NCBI GenBank assembly: GCA_018806915.1
Contig: JAGKQI010000058.1
Location: 124,001-188,000 of the forward strand
Source of the DNA: Phytophthora colocasiae
Lineage: Eukaryota; Oomycota; Peronosporomycetes; Peronosporales; Peronosporaceae
Reading direction: 5' to 3'
Length of the DNA: 64,000 nt
The number at the start of each line of letters is the position of its first letter. Position 1 is the first letter of the stretch. A program made the position numbers and the translations under genes. Shown in pieces: positions 20,813 to 30,141 of the stretch. The notes beneath the pieces are model-generated. The model was given only the letters and a program-made list of their open reading frames with translations, searched no databases and had not been told where the DNA came from.

Positions 20813-21832
20813 TCAGCGCTGAAAGCGCGGATCTTCGTCCACCTTGTTGAGGATCTGCTCGAGACGCCGAGCCTCTTCGACGTTTCCAGACTTGTAGAAC
20901 AGTTGCATCTGCGAACGAAGACGCTCCTGCTCGCGCATTGCTTCGATCTTGTCCTTGTCCATGAGCTTCAGCACGAGGCGGAACTCATCCTGCTCCTTCT
21001 TTTCACGTGCAGCCTGACGATCGAGACGTACTCGTTCTTCGTCAGCCAGAGCAGTCTGTGCCTTGTCAGACCTACCCTTATGCTTGGCCAGTGCTTTACG
21101 CTGCTGTTTCTGGTAGCGTTTCATCTCGTACTTCTCGATATCGTAATACTTTTCATGGGGCAACGTGCACGTGTTGTAGTCCTCCATGTACTCTTTGAAG
21201 AGCTCCATAGCTTCCCATTTGGGTCCGTTGAACTCGCCCATTTTCTTCACATCTCGAATCCACGCTTGAAATGACACGCTCTTGTTGTGGAAGTCTGATT
21301 CACGGAGAATGCCGTACTTACCGTACTGGTCTTGATTCACGGCATGTTTTGAGCTACTTCTGCTGTGTTTCTTTCTCTTCTTGTCCTTCTTATGACGCTT
21401 TTTCTCCTTATGAGAGCTACGGTGTTTACTCTTTCGCTTCCGACGTGATCGTTCGTCCTCCGAGCTATCAGAACTGTCTGAATCCGACTCAGAAGACGAT
21501 TCCGATCGAGAAGACGAACGAGAGCGTGATCGTCGTCTCGAGTGGCGATGACGATGACTGTGTCTTCTGTCAGGTGAACGGCTTCTCTTCTTCTCTTCAG
21601 TCTTGGTGCTATCGTCGTCTGAATCCACCACTGTCCACATACGGGAGCGGTGCGCCACCTCTTCTCGGTTTTCAAGCTTCTGCTTCTCCGCGCCTTCCGC
21701 CCTGTGATTGTGGCTATGCCCATCTCGATGCCGGTGATGACTTCGCTTTGACGAAGCTGAGCGTCTCTCGCTTCTGCTTCGACTGCGACTACGTCTTCGC
21801 CGCGGACGGTGGATGCGACCTCGCTCACCCAT
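20813..21832 (-). CDS. SCI1-like RS-rich nuclear protein
   Basis: 339 aa in one exon. The N-terminal half is a long Arg/Ser, Lys and His-rich tract. The conserved core follows: DQYGKYGILRESDFHNKS, then FQAWIRDVKKMGEF, ELFKEYMEDYNTCTLP and EKYYDIEKYEMKRYQ. This core matches the plant SCI1 (style cell-cycle inhibitor 1) family, whose plant members are nuclear and linked to cell-cycle control and splicing speckles. A charged helical C-terminus ends in RRLEQILNKVDEDPRFQR. It is head-to-head with the SWAP/SURP gene; the two start codons are 83 bp apart, so they share a compact bidirectional promoter. Function in oomycetes is inferred from the plant family only. Confidence 0.78.
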   Translation of the reverse strand: MGERGRIHRPRRRRSRSRSRSERRSASSKRSHHRHRDGHSHNHRAEGAEKQKLENREEVAHRSRMWTVVDSDDDSTKTEEKKRSRSPDRRHSHRHRHSRRRSRSRSSSRSESSSESDSDSSDSSEDERSRRKRKSKHRSSHKEKKRHKKDKKRKKHSRSSSKHAVNQDQYGKYGILRESDFHNKSVSFQAWIRDVKKMGEFNGPKWEAMELFKEYMEDYNTCTLPHEKYYDIEKYEMKRYQKQQRKALAKHKGRSDKAQTALADEERVRLDRQAAREKKEQDEFRLVLKLMDKDKIEAMREQERLRSQMQLFYKSGNVEEARRLEQILNKVDEDPRFQR

Positions 21833-21915
21833 TGCGTACTGACTACAGTTCAGTATGTAGTTGAAGAGCAGTTACAGTTGTACAGCATCAATTGTAATTC
21901 CAGCGAATCATTATC

Positions 21916-22879
21916 ATGGCAGAAGATGAACGAGCTGATGACACCACTGGAAACGACATACTGGCGCTGGGTATACGTGGCTACAGTTGCGAGATATTCG
22001 ACGACCCAGAGACGGCGTGGAAATTGCATAATGAATCGCATTTGATCTCGTGGCGGGGGGAGAGCGATGGGCTTCGCGTGGATCGTTTCGATGCTCGGAA
22101 TCTGCTAGATGACAGGAATTCGTTCCGACAGCTGAAGAAGAGGAAGCGAGAAACGTCTGAAGCTGCAATTTCAGAGCGGAAACCAGTAGCACAAAATGCT
22201 GACCTCAACACAGAGGAAACAGAGCAGCAGATGCTGCATCGCCTTCGCTTCGGAGACTACCAAGTCGAGTTCCCACCTTCGGAGGAGATGTTTACCACTG
22301 AGAACAAGTTTCCGTATCAATATCCAGAAGACGAAAGCGATGGGGAAGCATTTGAGCCGCAATGGAAGGTGCCAGACGATCTTGTGATGGTACTACAGTA
22401 GTTGATGATTTGGTTCAGAAGGTTGAAGTGGTGGGTGTGTCGATGAGCTTATTGACGTAAATGTTGATTCCTGAACAGCCAAGGACCAAGAAGCGACATG
22501 CAATTCTAGAAGCTACAGCTAACAAAGTGCGAGGCAACCCACAGCTTGAGGTGATGCTAAAGGTGAGAGCTATGCGTGCATTCTCGTTTTTTTTAGCGAG
22601 CTACCAACACGATGCCGACAAATTTGTTGCAGGTCAAACTCAGCTCGAATATCAAGTTCCGATTTTTGCAGCCTTCTCACGCGCATTACGAGTATTACTG
22701 CTTCTTGCGCGATGAAAATCCGCAACCATCTCCAATAGAGACAAAGACAAAAGTGTCGTTGCTGGGCGATGAGTATCAGGATGTGAGTGAAACGGTAACT
22801 TTCATCCATTGGTTCTGCAAGTGCATGGTGTCTAACTGCGAATATTGTATTCCCCTTATACCAGAGTGATGACGAATGA
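21916..22879 (+). CDS. SFSWAP: SWAP/SURP splicing regulator (short SFSWAP homologue)
   Basis: Four exons, 21916-22389, 22479-22562, 22633-22782 and 22865-22879 (240 aa). The last exon is only 15 nt, coding SDDE plus stop. The N-terminus is a DRY-EERY domain (DILALGIRGYSCEIFDD, LISWRG, VDRFDARNLLDD), the signature of suppressor-of-white-apricot proteins. A single SURP module follows (RHAILEATANKV, LEVMLKVKLSSNIKFRFLQP, YEYYCFLRDENP), with its own intron at the family position. Animal SFSWAP has a second SURP module and an RS domain; both are missing, giving a minimal version. It should act in the nucleus in alternative splicing. It pairs divergently with the SCI1-like gene. Confidence 0.85.
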
Positions 22880-23002
22880 ACCGCTAGCTATTAGAAAATC
22901 AATTTGTCTGGGACAACCTTGATCTGCGGTGCGCGCAAACTGAAGGCAAAGCTTTAATTCGACGGCGCAATACTACATGCATTGATGCACTTACACGGCC
23001 GC

Positions 23003-24547
23003 TTACGGGAACAACCGCTTCGGGTCACGCGGGAACATGGATGCCTTACGAATGTTGCCTAGGCCCAGGTACAGCATGACCACACGCTCCAGACCAATAC
23101 CACCACCACCGTGGGGCAGAGCACCAAGGCGGAACGAGTCGATGTAGTTGCGCATAGACTCCTGCGGCACGCCCAGCTCGTTCATGCGCTGGATAAGGAG
23201 GTTGGGGTCGTGCACACGCTGAGCGCCAGACACAATCTCCTCGCCACGAATCATCATGTCGTACGAGTTGCTCCAACGCTTGTCCTTCGGGTCCGGCATC
23301 GTGTAGAACGGACGCACGGCGAGCGGGAACTTGTCGAGGATGTAGAAGTCAGTGTCGTACTTCTCCTTAACAAGGCGGCCGAGCCACTTCTCGTTCTCAG
23401 TGCTCAGATCCTCCTCGGGCTCCTGGTCAGCGCCAGCTTCCTTCAGCATCTTCACACCCTCCTCGAAACTGATGATGAGCGACGGCTTATTGTACTTGAG
23501 CGGCTCGAACGGGTACTGCTCATTGATGATGGACAGTTCCTTGGCGTAACGCTCCTTGATGCCGTCAAAGATGTAGATGAACAAGTCCGAGAAAACCTCC
23601 AGTACCTCGTGGTAGTGCTCCTTGATAGTCATTTCCAGATCAAGACCCACGAACTCGCACATGTGACGGTGCGTGTTCGAGTTCTCGGCACGGAAGACGG
23701 GGCCGATCTCGAACACACGTTCAAGGCCAGCAACAGCGCAAGCCATTTGCTTGTACGTCTGCGGGCTCTGTGCCAGAGCAGCTTCCTGGTCGAAGTACTT
23801 AAGCGTGAAGCAGTTAGCACCGCTCTCAGAGGCGCCGCCCACGAGCTTGGGCGTGTGAATTTCAACGAAGTCGCGCTTCATGAGGAATTCACGGAACAGC
23901 AGTCCAACAGCACCCTGGATGCGCATGATGCATTGGTTGGCGGGCGTACGCAGGTCAAGCGGACGGGTGTTAAGACGCGTCTCGAGTCCAACGTTCACGT
24001 AGGTGGATCCTTCAGCCTTGACGATGGCGTCAGGGCGGGCAGCATCCTCCACCTGGAAGGGCAACTCGGGCAGAGCCTTGCTGACGACAAAGAACTTCTC
24101 CACGTTCAGCTCCACGTCCTTCTGCGTGGTGCTGAGCACAGGGCTGTCAGGCGTAGAGAGCGTGACGAACACATCCACGACGGACTCCTTGGGCACACCA
24201 GCCGCGAACTTAATCATCGGGCGAGAGACCTTGTCGCTCTCGTGCAGAATCGCCTGAATAGTGGCCGTCTGCTCACGAAGCGTAATGAATGCAATTTTCG
24301 ACTTGGCACGCACAGCTTGCAGGTAGCCGCGCACCCAGAAGCTCTCGCCCTGCAGTTCCGGGTTCAGGTCCTTCACAGACTTGTACTCGTGGTTGGGGCG
24401 TTCCTGCGACTGAATAAGTGGCTTTTCACCGTACGTGTCGGTGAGTGTGGGTCCAGCAGCAGCTGCGGCCGCTTTCTGGCGTTCGAGGATGCGCAGCTCC
24501 TTCTTCGTAAGCTTCTTGGGAGCGGGGGCAGGTGTAGCGTCAGCCAT
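23003..24547 (-). CDS. DARS1: Aspartyl-tRNA synthetase, cytosolic
   Basis: 514 aa from the ATG at 24547; the open frame extends upstream to 24625. A short Lys/Ala-rich N-terminal helix (KKLTKKELRILERQK) typical of eukaryotic cytosolic enzymes precedes an OB-fold anticodon-binding domain (about 70-180). The class II catalytic core has motif 2 in FRAENSNTHRHMCEF and motif 3 in GGGGIGLERVVMLYLGL, followed by NIRKASMFPRDPKRLFP. It charges tRNA-Asp. No bacterial-type insertion is present, so it is not the organellar form. It is divergent from the RNase HII gene across 170 bp. Strong GC bias at third positions creates a 562-codon open frame on the opposite strand, which is a shadow. Confidence 0.95.
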   Translation of the reverse strand: MADATPAPAPKKLTKKELRILERQKAAAAAAGPTLTDTYGEKPLIQSQERPNHEYKSVKDLNPELQGESFWVRGYLQAVRAKSKIAFITLREQTATIQAILHESDKVSRPMIKFAAGVPKESVVDVFVTLSTPDSPVLSTTQKDVELNVEKFFVVSKALPELPFQVEDAARPDAIVKAEGSTYVNVGLETRLNTRPLDLRTPANQCIMRIQGAVGLLFREFLMKRDFVEIHTPKLVGGASESGANCFTLKYFDQEAALAQSPQTYKQMACAVAGLERVFEIGPVFRAENSNTHRHMCEFVGLDLEMTIKEHYHEVLEVFSDLFIYIFDGIKERYAKELSIINEQYPFEPLKYNKPSLIISFEEGVKMLKEAGADQEPEEDLSTENEKWLGRLVKEKYDTDFYILDKFPLAVRPFYTMPDPKDKRWSNSYDMMIRGEEIVSGAQRVHDPNLLIQRMNELGVPQESMRNYIDSFRLGALPHGGGGIGLERVVMLYLGLGNIRKASMFPRDPKRLFP

Positions 24548-24717
24548 GGCGATCAGATCTCTCACAACTGTTGGGGGCTTGGATGGCAATCGGATAGTGA
24601 CGCAGATACGATCAGAGCCAAGCACCAGGTCCCGCTGAGAACTGAATATCTACCAATCACAAGCGACTTGTCGCACAATTGGTGCAAAATAACCACGCGC
24701 TTCAAACCACGAGAAAT

Positions 24718-25557
24718 ATGCGCAAGTCCATTAAGCGCAGCGTTAAGGTGGCCTCCGCCGCAGCGCCACGTCGCTCTCCGCGTCTCAACAAGGCAGTAGA
24801 GCAGTCTGAGAGCGTCACAGATTTACCTGTGGTTGTCTCGAAGCCTAAGAAACAGCACAAGAACGATGGCGAAAAGCCGACGTCCACACTCTCACGCACG
24901 TTTGAGACGCGTTATGAAGGCAAAGGCTACACGACTGTTATTGGTGTAGATGAAGCAGGAAGAGGACCTTTAGCTGGGCCTGTGGTTGCAGCAGCGTGCC
25001 ACGTGCCGCTGGATGTAACGGTTCAAGGCGTGGACGACAGCAAGAAGATATTGGAGCCACAACGGGAGAAGCTGTACGAGTTGCTCACCTCGCACCCGCG
25101 TATTACGTACGCCGTGCACGTGAACAGTGCTCAGCGAATCGATGAGATCAACATTTTGCAGGCGTCGCTGGAATCTATGACGAAGTCGGTGAACGAAGTG
25201 GCGGAAGAGCTGAACCAGAAAGACAAGACGTTCGTGTTGGTGGACGGGAACAAGCTGCCTCCGACGCTGGAGCTGCCCGCTGAGGCTGTGGTTAAAGGTG
25301 ACTCGAAGGTCTACAGCATTGCAGCTGCCTCCATTATTGCAAAGGTGACACGTGACCGCCTCATGCGTGAATACGATGAGAAATTCCCGCAGTACGGACT
25401 GGCACAGCACAAGGGATACCCGACGAAAGCCCACGTCGCTGCCATCGCAAAGCATGGACCATGTGAGATTCATCGGATGACATTTGCACCGTTAAAGCCG
25501 AAAGAAGAACCCAAAAACAAGGCAAAAGGCAGACCCACGAAGAAGAAGACCACGTAG
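24718..25557 (+). CDS. rnhB: Bacterial-type ribonuclease HII
   Basis: 279 aa from the first ATG at 24718 (the open frame begins at a TTG at 24679). It cuts RNA in RNA-DNA hybrids and at single ribonucleotides in DNA. The catalytic set is complete: Asp78-Glu79 in GVDEAGRGPLAGPVVAAA, Asp176 in VDGN and Asp195 in VKGDS, plus AASIIAKVTRDR and HKGYPT. These match E. coli RnhB far better than eukaryotic RNase H2A, which carries GPVLGPMVY-like residues after DEAGRG (remembered). The N-terminus (MRKSIKRSVKVASAAAPRRS) is basic and free of acidic residues, so it could be a mitochondrial presequence or a nuclear signal. The C-terminus is Lys-rich. Endosymbiotic origin or lateral transfer is likely. Confidence 0.88.
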   Translation: MRKSIKRSVKVASAAAPRRSPRLNKAVEQSESVTDLPVVVSKPKKQHKNDGEKPTSTLSRTFETRYEGKGYTTVIGVDEAGRGPLAGPVVAAACHVPLDVTVQGVDDSKKILEPQREKLYELLTSHPRITYAVHVNSAQRIDEINILQASLESMTKSVNEVAEELNQKDKTFVLVDGNKLPPTLELPAEAVVKGDSKVYSIAAASIIAKVTRDRLMREYDEKFPQYGLAQHKGYPTKAHVAAIAKHGPCEIHRMTFAPLKPKEEPKNKAKGRPTKKKTT

Positions 25558-25650
25558 AAGGTATAATGCATTTCCATTTTCATTTATCTTTGGTTTATAG
25601 ATATTTGCTGTTTCCCTACATGTACTAAGCTAGTTACTAACAAGAAATAG

Positions 25651-28600
25651 TTACGTACGCAGTGGAGTTACCCGTGCTGCCGCTGTGGTGGGACTGTCAA
25701 GACCGCAGTAGCTGTCGTTACTCTCAAGGCCTCGAGGTGAACTCGCAAACGAAGAGGTTGAGAGCTCGTCAGTCGGATGGCGCATCAGCAACGGTAGCTT
25801 GAGCGACGTCATAGCTTGGATGTGCGACTCAAAGCATGTATCACACACACGCTGAGCGGCCATGTAGCCCAAGTGGGGGAGTGCTAGCTGCCGCGTTGAG
25901 TGCTCGTAGCAGAACGAGTTGCCACATTGGCGGCAGTGGTGGCGACGCACCAAGATATTGAACGTGCAGTCGCACTCGTAGCAAGTCGGAGCCTTGGCGA
26001 AGCGAGGAACGGATACTCCAGGTCGTACTGCCACAGAAGGCGCCAAATAGCTAGACGAAGAGTTCGACGACGGTCGAGATCGGTACATCCCGGCAGATGC
26101 TGATCGTCTTGGCATTGGGTAACGGCTTCGGCCGTACAGATCGTCGTCGCCATCTACAGAGCGATCATCATCGTAAGATGAGCCAGGGTAATTCGGGCTG
26201 TCGAAGGAGGCTGGCATCCGATCACTGGCAGTGTGCATCATGCTACGTGGGAGTGCAAAGTTCCAACGCGACGTACCCTGTCGGCCACATGAGGTCAACG
26301 GAGCTGGAGCGGGAAGTGAGCTATCAACTGTCCGTGAACGACGGCGGTGGCTCATGCACGAGGCTGGACCAGCATTGATGCAGTTGTTGTCTACCTTAAG
26401 CTCGAACTCAGGTAACTGGAGCTGCAACTGCATCGTTTTGCGCTTGATCTGCGACGCCACGAGCTTCTGTAGAGCGATCTCTTGTTGCTGCTGACGTTCA
26501 GGTGAAGGTTCATCGGCAGCAGCCTCACGGATTTCTTCGCGCAGCTGGAGAGCCTCTTTTTCAGCCTCCACCTCTTGGAGCCGCCACAAGTCTAAGCTGT
26601 GGCGTCGATCACGAGATCGAGTAGCTCGAGGCGACGCAGGTGGTGTTAATTCTAATTCCTCTGCATTTTCACTGGCTGGAGGAAGTGATAGTGGCAAGCA
26701 ATAGCGGCGACTCCGACGCGAGTTGGGCGTTTGCAGCTTCGGCTTTTGCTGACTATCCGACAGATCTACCACGCAGCCGACATCGCGACCATCGGCTGCG
26801 TTGGGGTTGCCACTAGTATCCATGACTAAGTCGTCCGACAGCTCAAGGTCCAATTGGTTTTCGCAGTCACTCTGGTTGCTGCTATCCTCCGGAAGATCCT
26901 CATCTGGTGTGAACAGGGTGGTCTTTTGTGGTAACTTGTTTGCAGACTCTTCAGCAGTCTTGAATGAAGGGAATGGTAGCTGCTGACGCTCCTTGCTTGT
27001 ACTCTGTGCCACCATGATCTGCATTTGACGACGTAACTCAGCCAGTTCGTCTTTCAGTTGCGCGTTATCCTCCTTCAGCTTGGTCACATTCCTGCTCTCT
27101 TCGCGAAGCGCCTTCAACACTCGCTTAGCCGCACGTACGCGCACTGCGCATTGAAGCGTGAGAGTAGCACTGCGCAGCCTGTGATACTTCCGTTGGGCAA
27201 ACGATCTACGCCAAGCTGTGGTAATACGTGTCACTGCACGAGCCTCACGAAGCGCCTGAACAATTCGCGCTGCACGGCGACACCGGAAGTGGCATTGCAC
27301 CGCCAAAACTCCTGCCCGGGCACGAAGAAACCTACTACGCGCACAAAGCTGACGCATTCTTCCCTGAAGCACTCGAGCTTGCTGCATCGCACGCATCCAA
27401 CTCACGTATCTGTAGGCATGGCGACCTCGTACACGAGCTTGCATTGCAATTGTGGCCTGGCGCAGATGCTGATAACTACGGCGAGCCACAAAGCCTCGAA
27501 TGTGTCTTTGAAGGACAAGACTGGCCCCCTGGCGAACGACTACACGTAGATTCTCCAGCTTCTCGTAAGGTTTGCGACGAAAGAAAACGCGTGTCTTGCC
27601 GAGACTCACCCCGCAGCGTATCTGACGACTCTGCTCATCCTCGCCCTCTTCATCAGAAGTGCCGTCAAGAAGAACTTGCGTAAGCTGGTGTAGACATAAG
27701 TCGAGCTCGCTCCAGTTCCTGTGCTTCCGTTCAAAGCCGTTGTCGGTCAACTTGCACAGCGAAAGCAGCACTCGACGATACCGACCGAGGAATTGCTTGT
27801 GTGAAAGGCGCACAGGGAATCCTGCACGTGCCACTCTTACGGCCTCAAGAACTCCACCGCTGCGAAGCTGTTCAACGACTCGCTTGCTCTGGAACAGCGA
27901 ACCCACGTGGGAGTCGTTTGGCTTAATGCAGCGCACGTATCGAGGAGTAGTGGCCCGAACAGTTGTCAAGAGCTCGTTCAGCTGGATCTTGAACTGCGAT
28001 CCCACGCTGACCGCTGCAATGGCCGACTTGGCACGTCGAAGATTGCGACCACCAAAGCCGTCTAGTTCGCCGTCAGCGTTGCCATCATCATTGGCAGAGC
28101 CAGCGGCTAGAGCCTGGATGAAGGGGTTAGACGACCCAGCCAGCAATTGGGCTGCACTCTCGCAGAAAGAATCCTTGTTCTTCGCCAGGAATCCCTCAAC
28201 AGTGTAAGTAACGCATCCAGCATAATGCGCCACAACGAATTGCATTGTACGCTGAATCACTGGAGCCGAGCGGAAGTGCTGGTGCTGCGTCTTCTTCTCA
28301 AACTCTAGATAATATTTGGCCACGAGCGCACGATCTGTGCCTTGGGGGAAGACACATTCTTGGTCTGTGAGGGAGAAGATGCCGATCGGTTTGTGCTCAA
28401 ACAGCTCTAAGCACGCGCGGTTGTTCGGGAAATCCACGAAGCTCCAACGGATACCTTCGTCGCGGTACAATCGCTGCTCTTCCTCGAAAATATACTGATT
28501 GAACTGGTGCTGAAGTGCCTCATTGGCGTAGTTAATGCAGAGTTGCTCGAAGGAGTTTTCAGCCATATCTTCAAAGCCAAAGATATCAAGCAGACCGATG

Positions 28601-30141
28601 AAATCATTCGAGTCTTCGTCCTCATCGTCCTCATTCTGATCGGCATCCCACGAAGTACCAGCATGTCGTTGAAGCTTATCGTTGACACGCGCGACAAGCC
28701 ATTCAAACAGAAGACGGTAACACTCCATGGTTAGCGCATTGCGCGTGTTCCTTGCGTGTGCAACATCTACTCCTACAATCAGTGTCTCGTTAGAAGCGTG
28801 CAGCCAGCGCTTGGTAAGTGCACGATCCAACGCCTCTGTGGGGACTCCAAGCAGCTCTGCTGCCTTTGTAAAGTGGTTGCATGCACCAGGTGCCGAGGTC
28901 ACCACACGTGCTTCATCAGCAAACACGTTATCTTCGCGCTTGTGCGGAACTTGTTCAAAGTCCACGTTTCCCATGTGCAACACGGCAGCCACGATCTCCA
29001 GCACTCCACCGATCTCACATTCGCTCATACCAAGCTGTTTCATCGCTCTCTTCGTTGAACGGAACTGCACAGCATCCTTCACACCGTCACGTCTCTTCGA
29101 GCATAAGCTTTGGTTCAGCAAACGGAAACTCTGAGGGCCTCCAGTTATCGCTAATGCCTGCTTCTGCTCCTTGGTGACGCAGCTACTGTCTGCACTGAGC
29201 AGCTCATAGAAAATGTGGAAGTTGCGCTCGTAGGTAGCTTGCTTGATGACTCGGATCTTCTCCAGGAGATACGTCCGAATGCGAGCACCCGCAAGTCTCC
29301 GTCGCTGATCCCGGAAGCGCAGCTCAATGAACTTACCGAATCGCGAACTGTTGTCGTTTCGGACTGTGCGTGCATTGCCGAACGCCTCTAGAATAGGATT
29401 AGACTGCAGAACTTGCTCTTCAATCGTCGTGCGGGACGGAGACGCTGGAGGTGAATTGGATTGACCAGTTCCCTGTGCCTTTGTGAGATTGTTGCCGGTT
29501 CCACACGTGACGGCAAAATACTGCATGATGATCTTCGTGGCCTCAGTCTTGCCAGCGCCACTCTCACCACTGATGAGGATGGACTGGCTTCGGGTATTCT
29601 GCACGATGTCCATGTAAGCTGCGCGTGCCACAGCGAAGAGATGTGGCTCTCTTGGATCTGAAGAAGTCACACGGTCTTCGTTGCGGTCGTAAGCGTAGCC
29701 CTGGAGCACTTCGTCACCGTAAAGCTGCGGGAGGTGCTGGAACGGGTTGATAGAGATGAGGATATCTCCGATATGGGTATAGATTGCATGGCGCTCGTAG
29801 CGCAGTCTCAGTGCATTGAGAATGGAGGCTTCATGCAGATGAGGCAGAGCTACCAGATCGCGTTGGTCCTGTTCACGCGGCATGTTGCGCGGCAGCACGT
29901 TGATGCACTCGCCCGAAGAGGAGAGGACCAAAGTCACGTCCCTGCGCTTGTTTTCTTCGTCTTCATCTTGTTCGCTGTCGTCATAGGAGCCGCGATGCTT
30001 GACGCGTGACGTCGACTCCTCTTTACGCTGATCTTCGATCTCGACCGTCACGGTTGTCGGTCGCACCTCAAGCACTCGCGCCGCGAGCCATACACGTTCA
30101 TCCGCGGGGTCTGCGACCCACACGCGCGCGCCCGCGTCCAT
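25651..30141 (-). CDS. Unconventional myosin with C-terminal FYVE finger
   Basis: 1496 aa in a single exon of 4.5 kb. The motor domain (about 90-850) has P-loop GESGAGKT at 192-199, NDNSSRFGK (switch I), DIFGFEDMAENSFEQLCINY (switch II and relay) and the actin/converter region ending near TRVFFR. Several IQ motifs follow (ATIAMQARVRG and others, about 890-1060), then a short coiled coil, a long disordered Ser/Arg-rich region, and a FYVE zinc finger at 1387-1436. The finger has four CxxC pairs and the RRHHCRQCG signature for PI3P, but the N-terminal WxxD element is not evident. The motor should move along actin while FYVE tethers it to PI3P-rich endosomes. Myosin-FYVE fusions are, to my knowledge, an oomycete speciality. 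Confidence 0.92.
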   Translation of the reverse strand: MDAGARVWVADPADERVWLAARVLEVRPTTVTVEIEDQRKEESTSRVKHRGSYDDSEQDEDEENKRRDVTLVLSSSGECINVLPRNMPREQDQRDLVALPHLHEASILNALRLRYERHAIYTHIGDILISINPFQHLPQLYGDEVLQGYAYDRNEDRVTSSDPREPHLFAVARAAYMDIVQNTRSQSILISGESGAGKTEATKIIMQYFAVTCGTGNNLTKAQGTGQSNSPPASPSRTTIEEQVLQSNPILEAFGNARTVRNDNSSRFGKFIELRFRDQRRRLAGARIRTYLLEKIRVIKQATYERNFHIFYELLSADSSCVTKEQKQALAITGGPQSFRLLNQSLCSKRRDGVKDAVQFRSTKRAMKQLGMSECEIGGVLEIVAAVLHMGNVDFEQVPHKREDNVFADEARVVTSAPGACNHFTKAAELLGVPTEALDRALTKRWLHASNETLIVGVDVAHARNTRNALTMECYRLLFEWLVARVNDKLQRHAGTSWDADQNEDDEDEDSNDFIGLLDIFGFEDMAENSFEQLCINYANEALQHQFNQYIFEEEQRLYRDEGIRWSFVDFPNNRACLELFEHKPIGIFSLTDQECVFPQGTDRALVAKYYLEFEKKTQHQHFRSAPVIQRTMQFVVAHYAGCVTYTVEGFLAKNKDSFCESAAQLLAGSSNPFIQALAAGSANDDGNADGELDGFGGRNLRRAKSAIAAVSVGSQFKIQLNELLTTVRATTPRYVRCIKPNDSHVGSLFQSKRVVEQLRSGGVLEAVRVARAGFPVRLSHKQFLGRYRRVLLSLCKLTDNGFERKHRNWSELDLCLHQLTQVLLDGTSDEEGEDEQSRQIRCGVSLGKTRVFFRRKPYEKLENLRVVVRQGASLVLQRHIRGFVARRSYQHLRQATIAMQARVRGRHAYRYVSWMRAMQQARVLQGRMRQLCARSRFLRARAGVLAVQCHFRCRRAARIVQALREARAVTRITTAWRRSFAQRKYHRLRSATLTLQCAVRVRAAKRVLKALREESRNVTKLKEDNAQLKDELAELRRQMQIMVAQSTSKERQQLPFPSFKTAEESANKLPQKTTLFTPDEDLPEDSSNQSDCENQLDLELSDDLVMDTSGNPNAADGRDVGCVVDLSDSQQKPKLQTPNSRRSRRYCLPLSLPPASENAEELELTPPASPRATRSRDRRHSLDLWRLQEVEAEKEALQLREEIREAAADEPSPERQQQQEIALQKLVASQIKRKTMQLQLQLPEFELKVDNNCINAGPASCMSHRRRSRTVDSSLPAPAPLTSCGRQGTSRWNFALPRSMMHTASDRMPASFDSPNYPGSSYDDDRSVDGDDDLYGRSRYPMPRRSASAGMYRSRPSSNSSSSYLAPSVAVRPGVSVPRFAKAPTCYECDCTFNILVRRHHCRQCGNSFCYEHSTRQLALPHLGYMAAQRVCDTCFESHIQAMTSLKLPLLMRHPTDELSTSSFASSPRGLESNDSYCGLDSPTTAAARVTPLRT

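Noticed and set aside
21337..21864. Frames opposite the SCI1-like gene (163 and 197 codons)
   Set aside because: They mirror the RS-rich coding region and have no start context or domain.
23111..24799. 562-codon open frame opposite the aspartyl-tRNA synthetase gene
   Set aside because: It is an exact shadow of a well-conserved gene with strong third-position GC bias; its Leu/Val/His-rich composition is typical of antisense translation and shows no domain.
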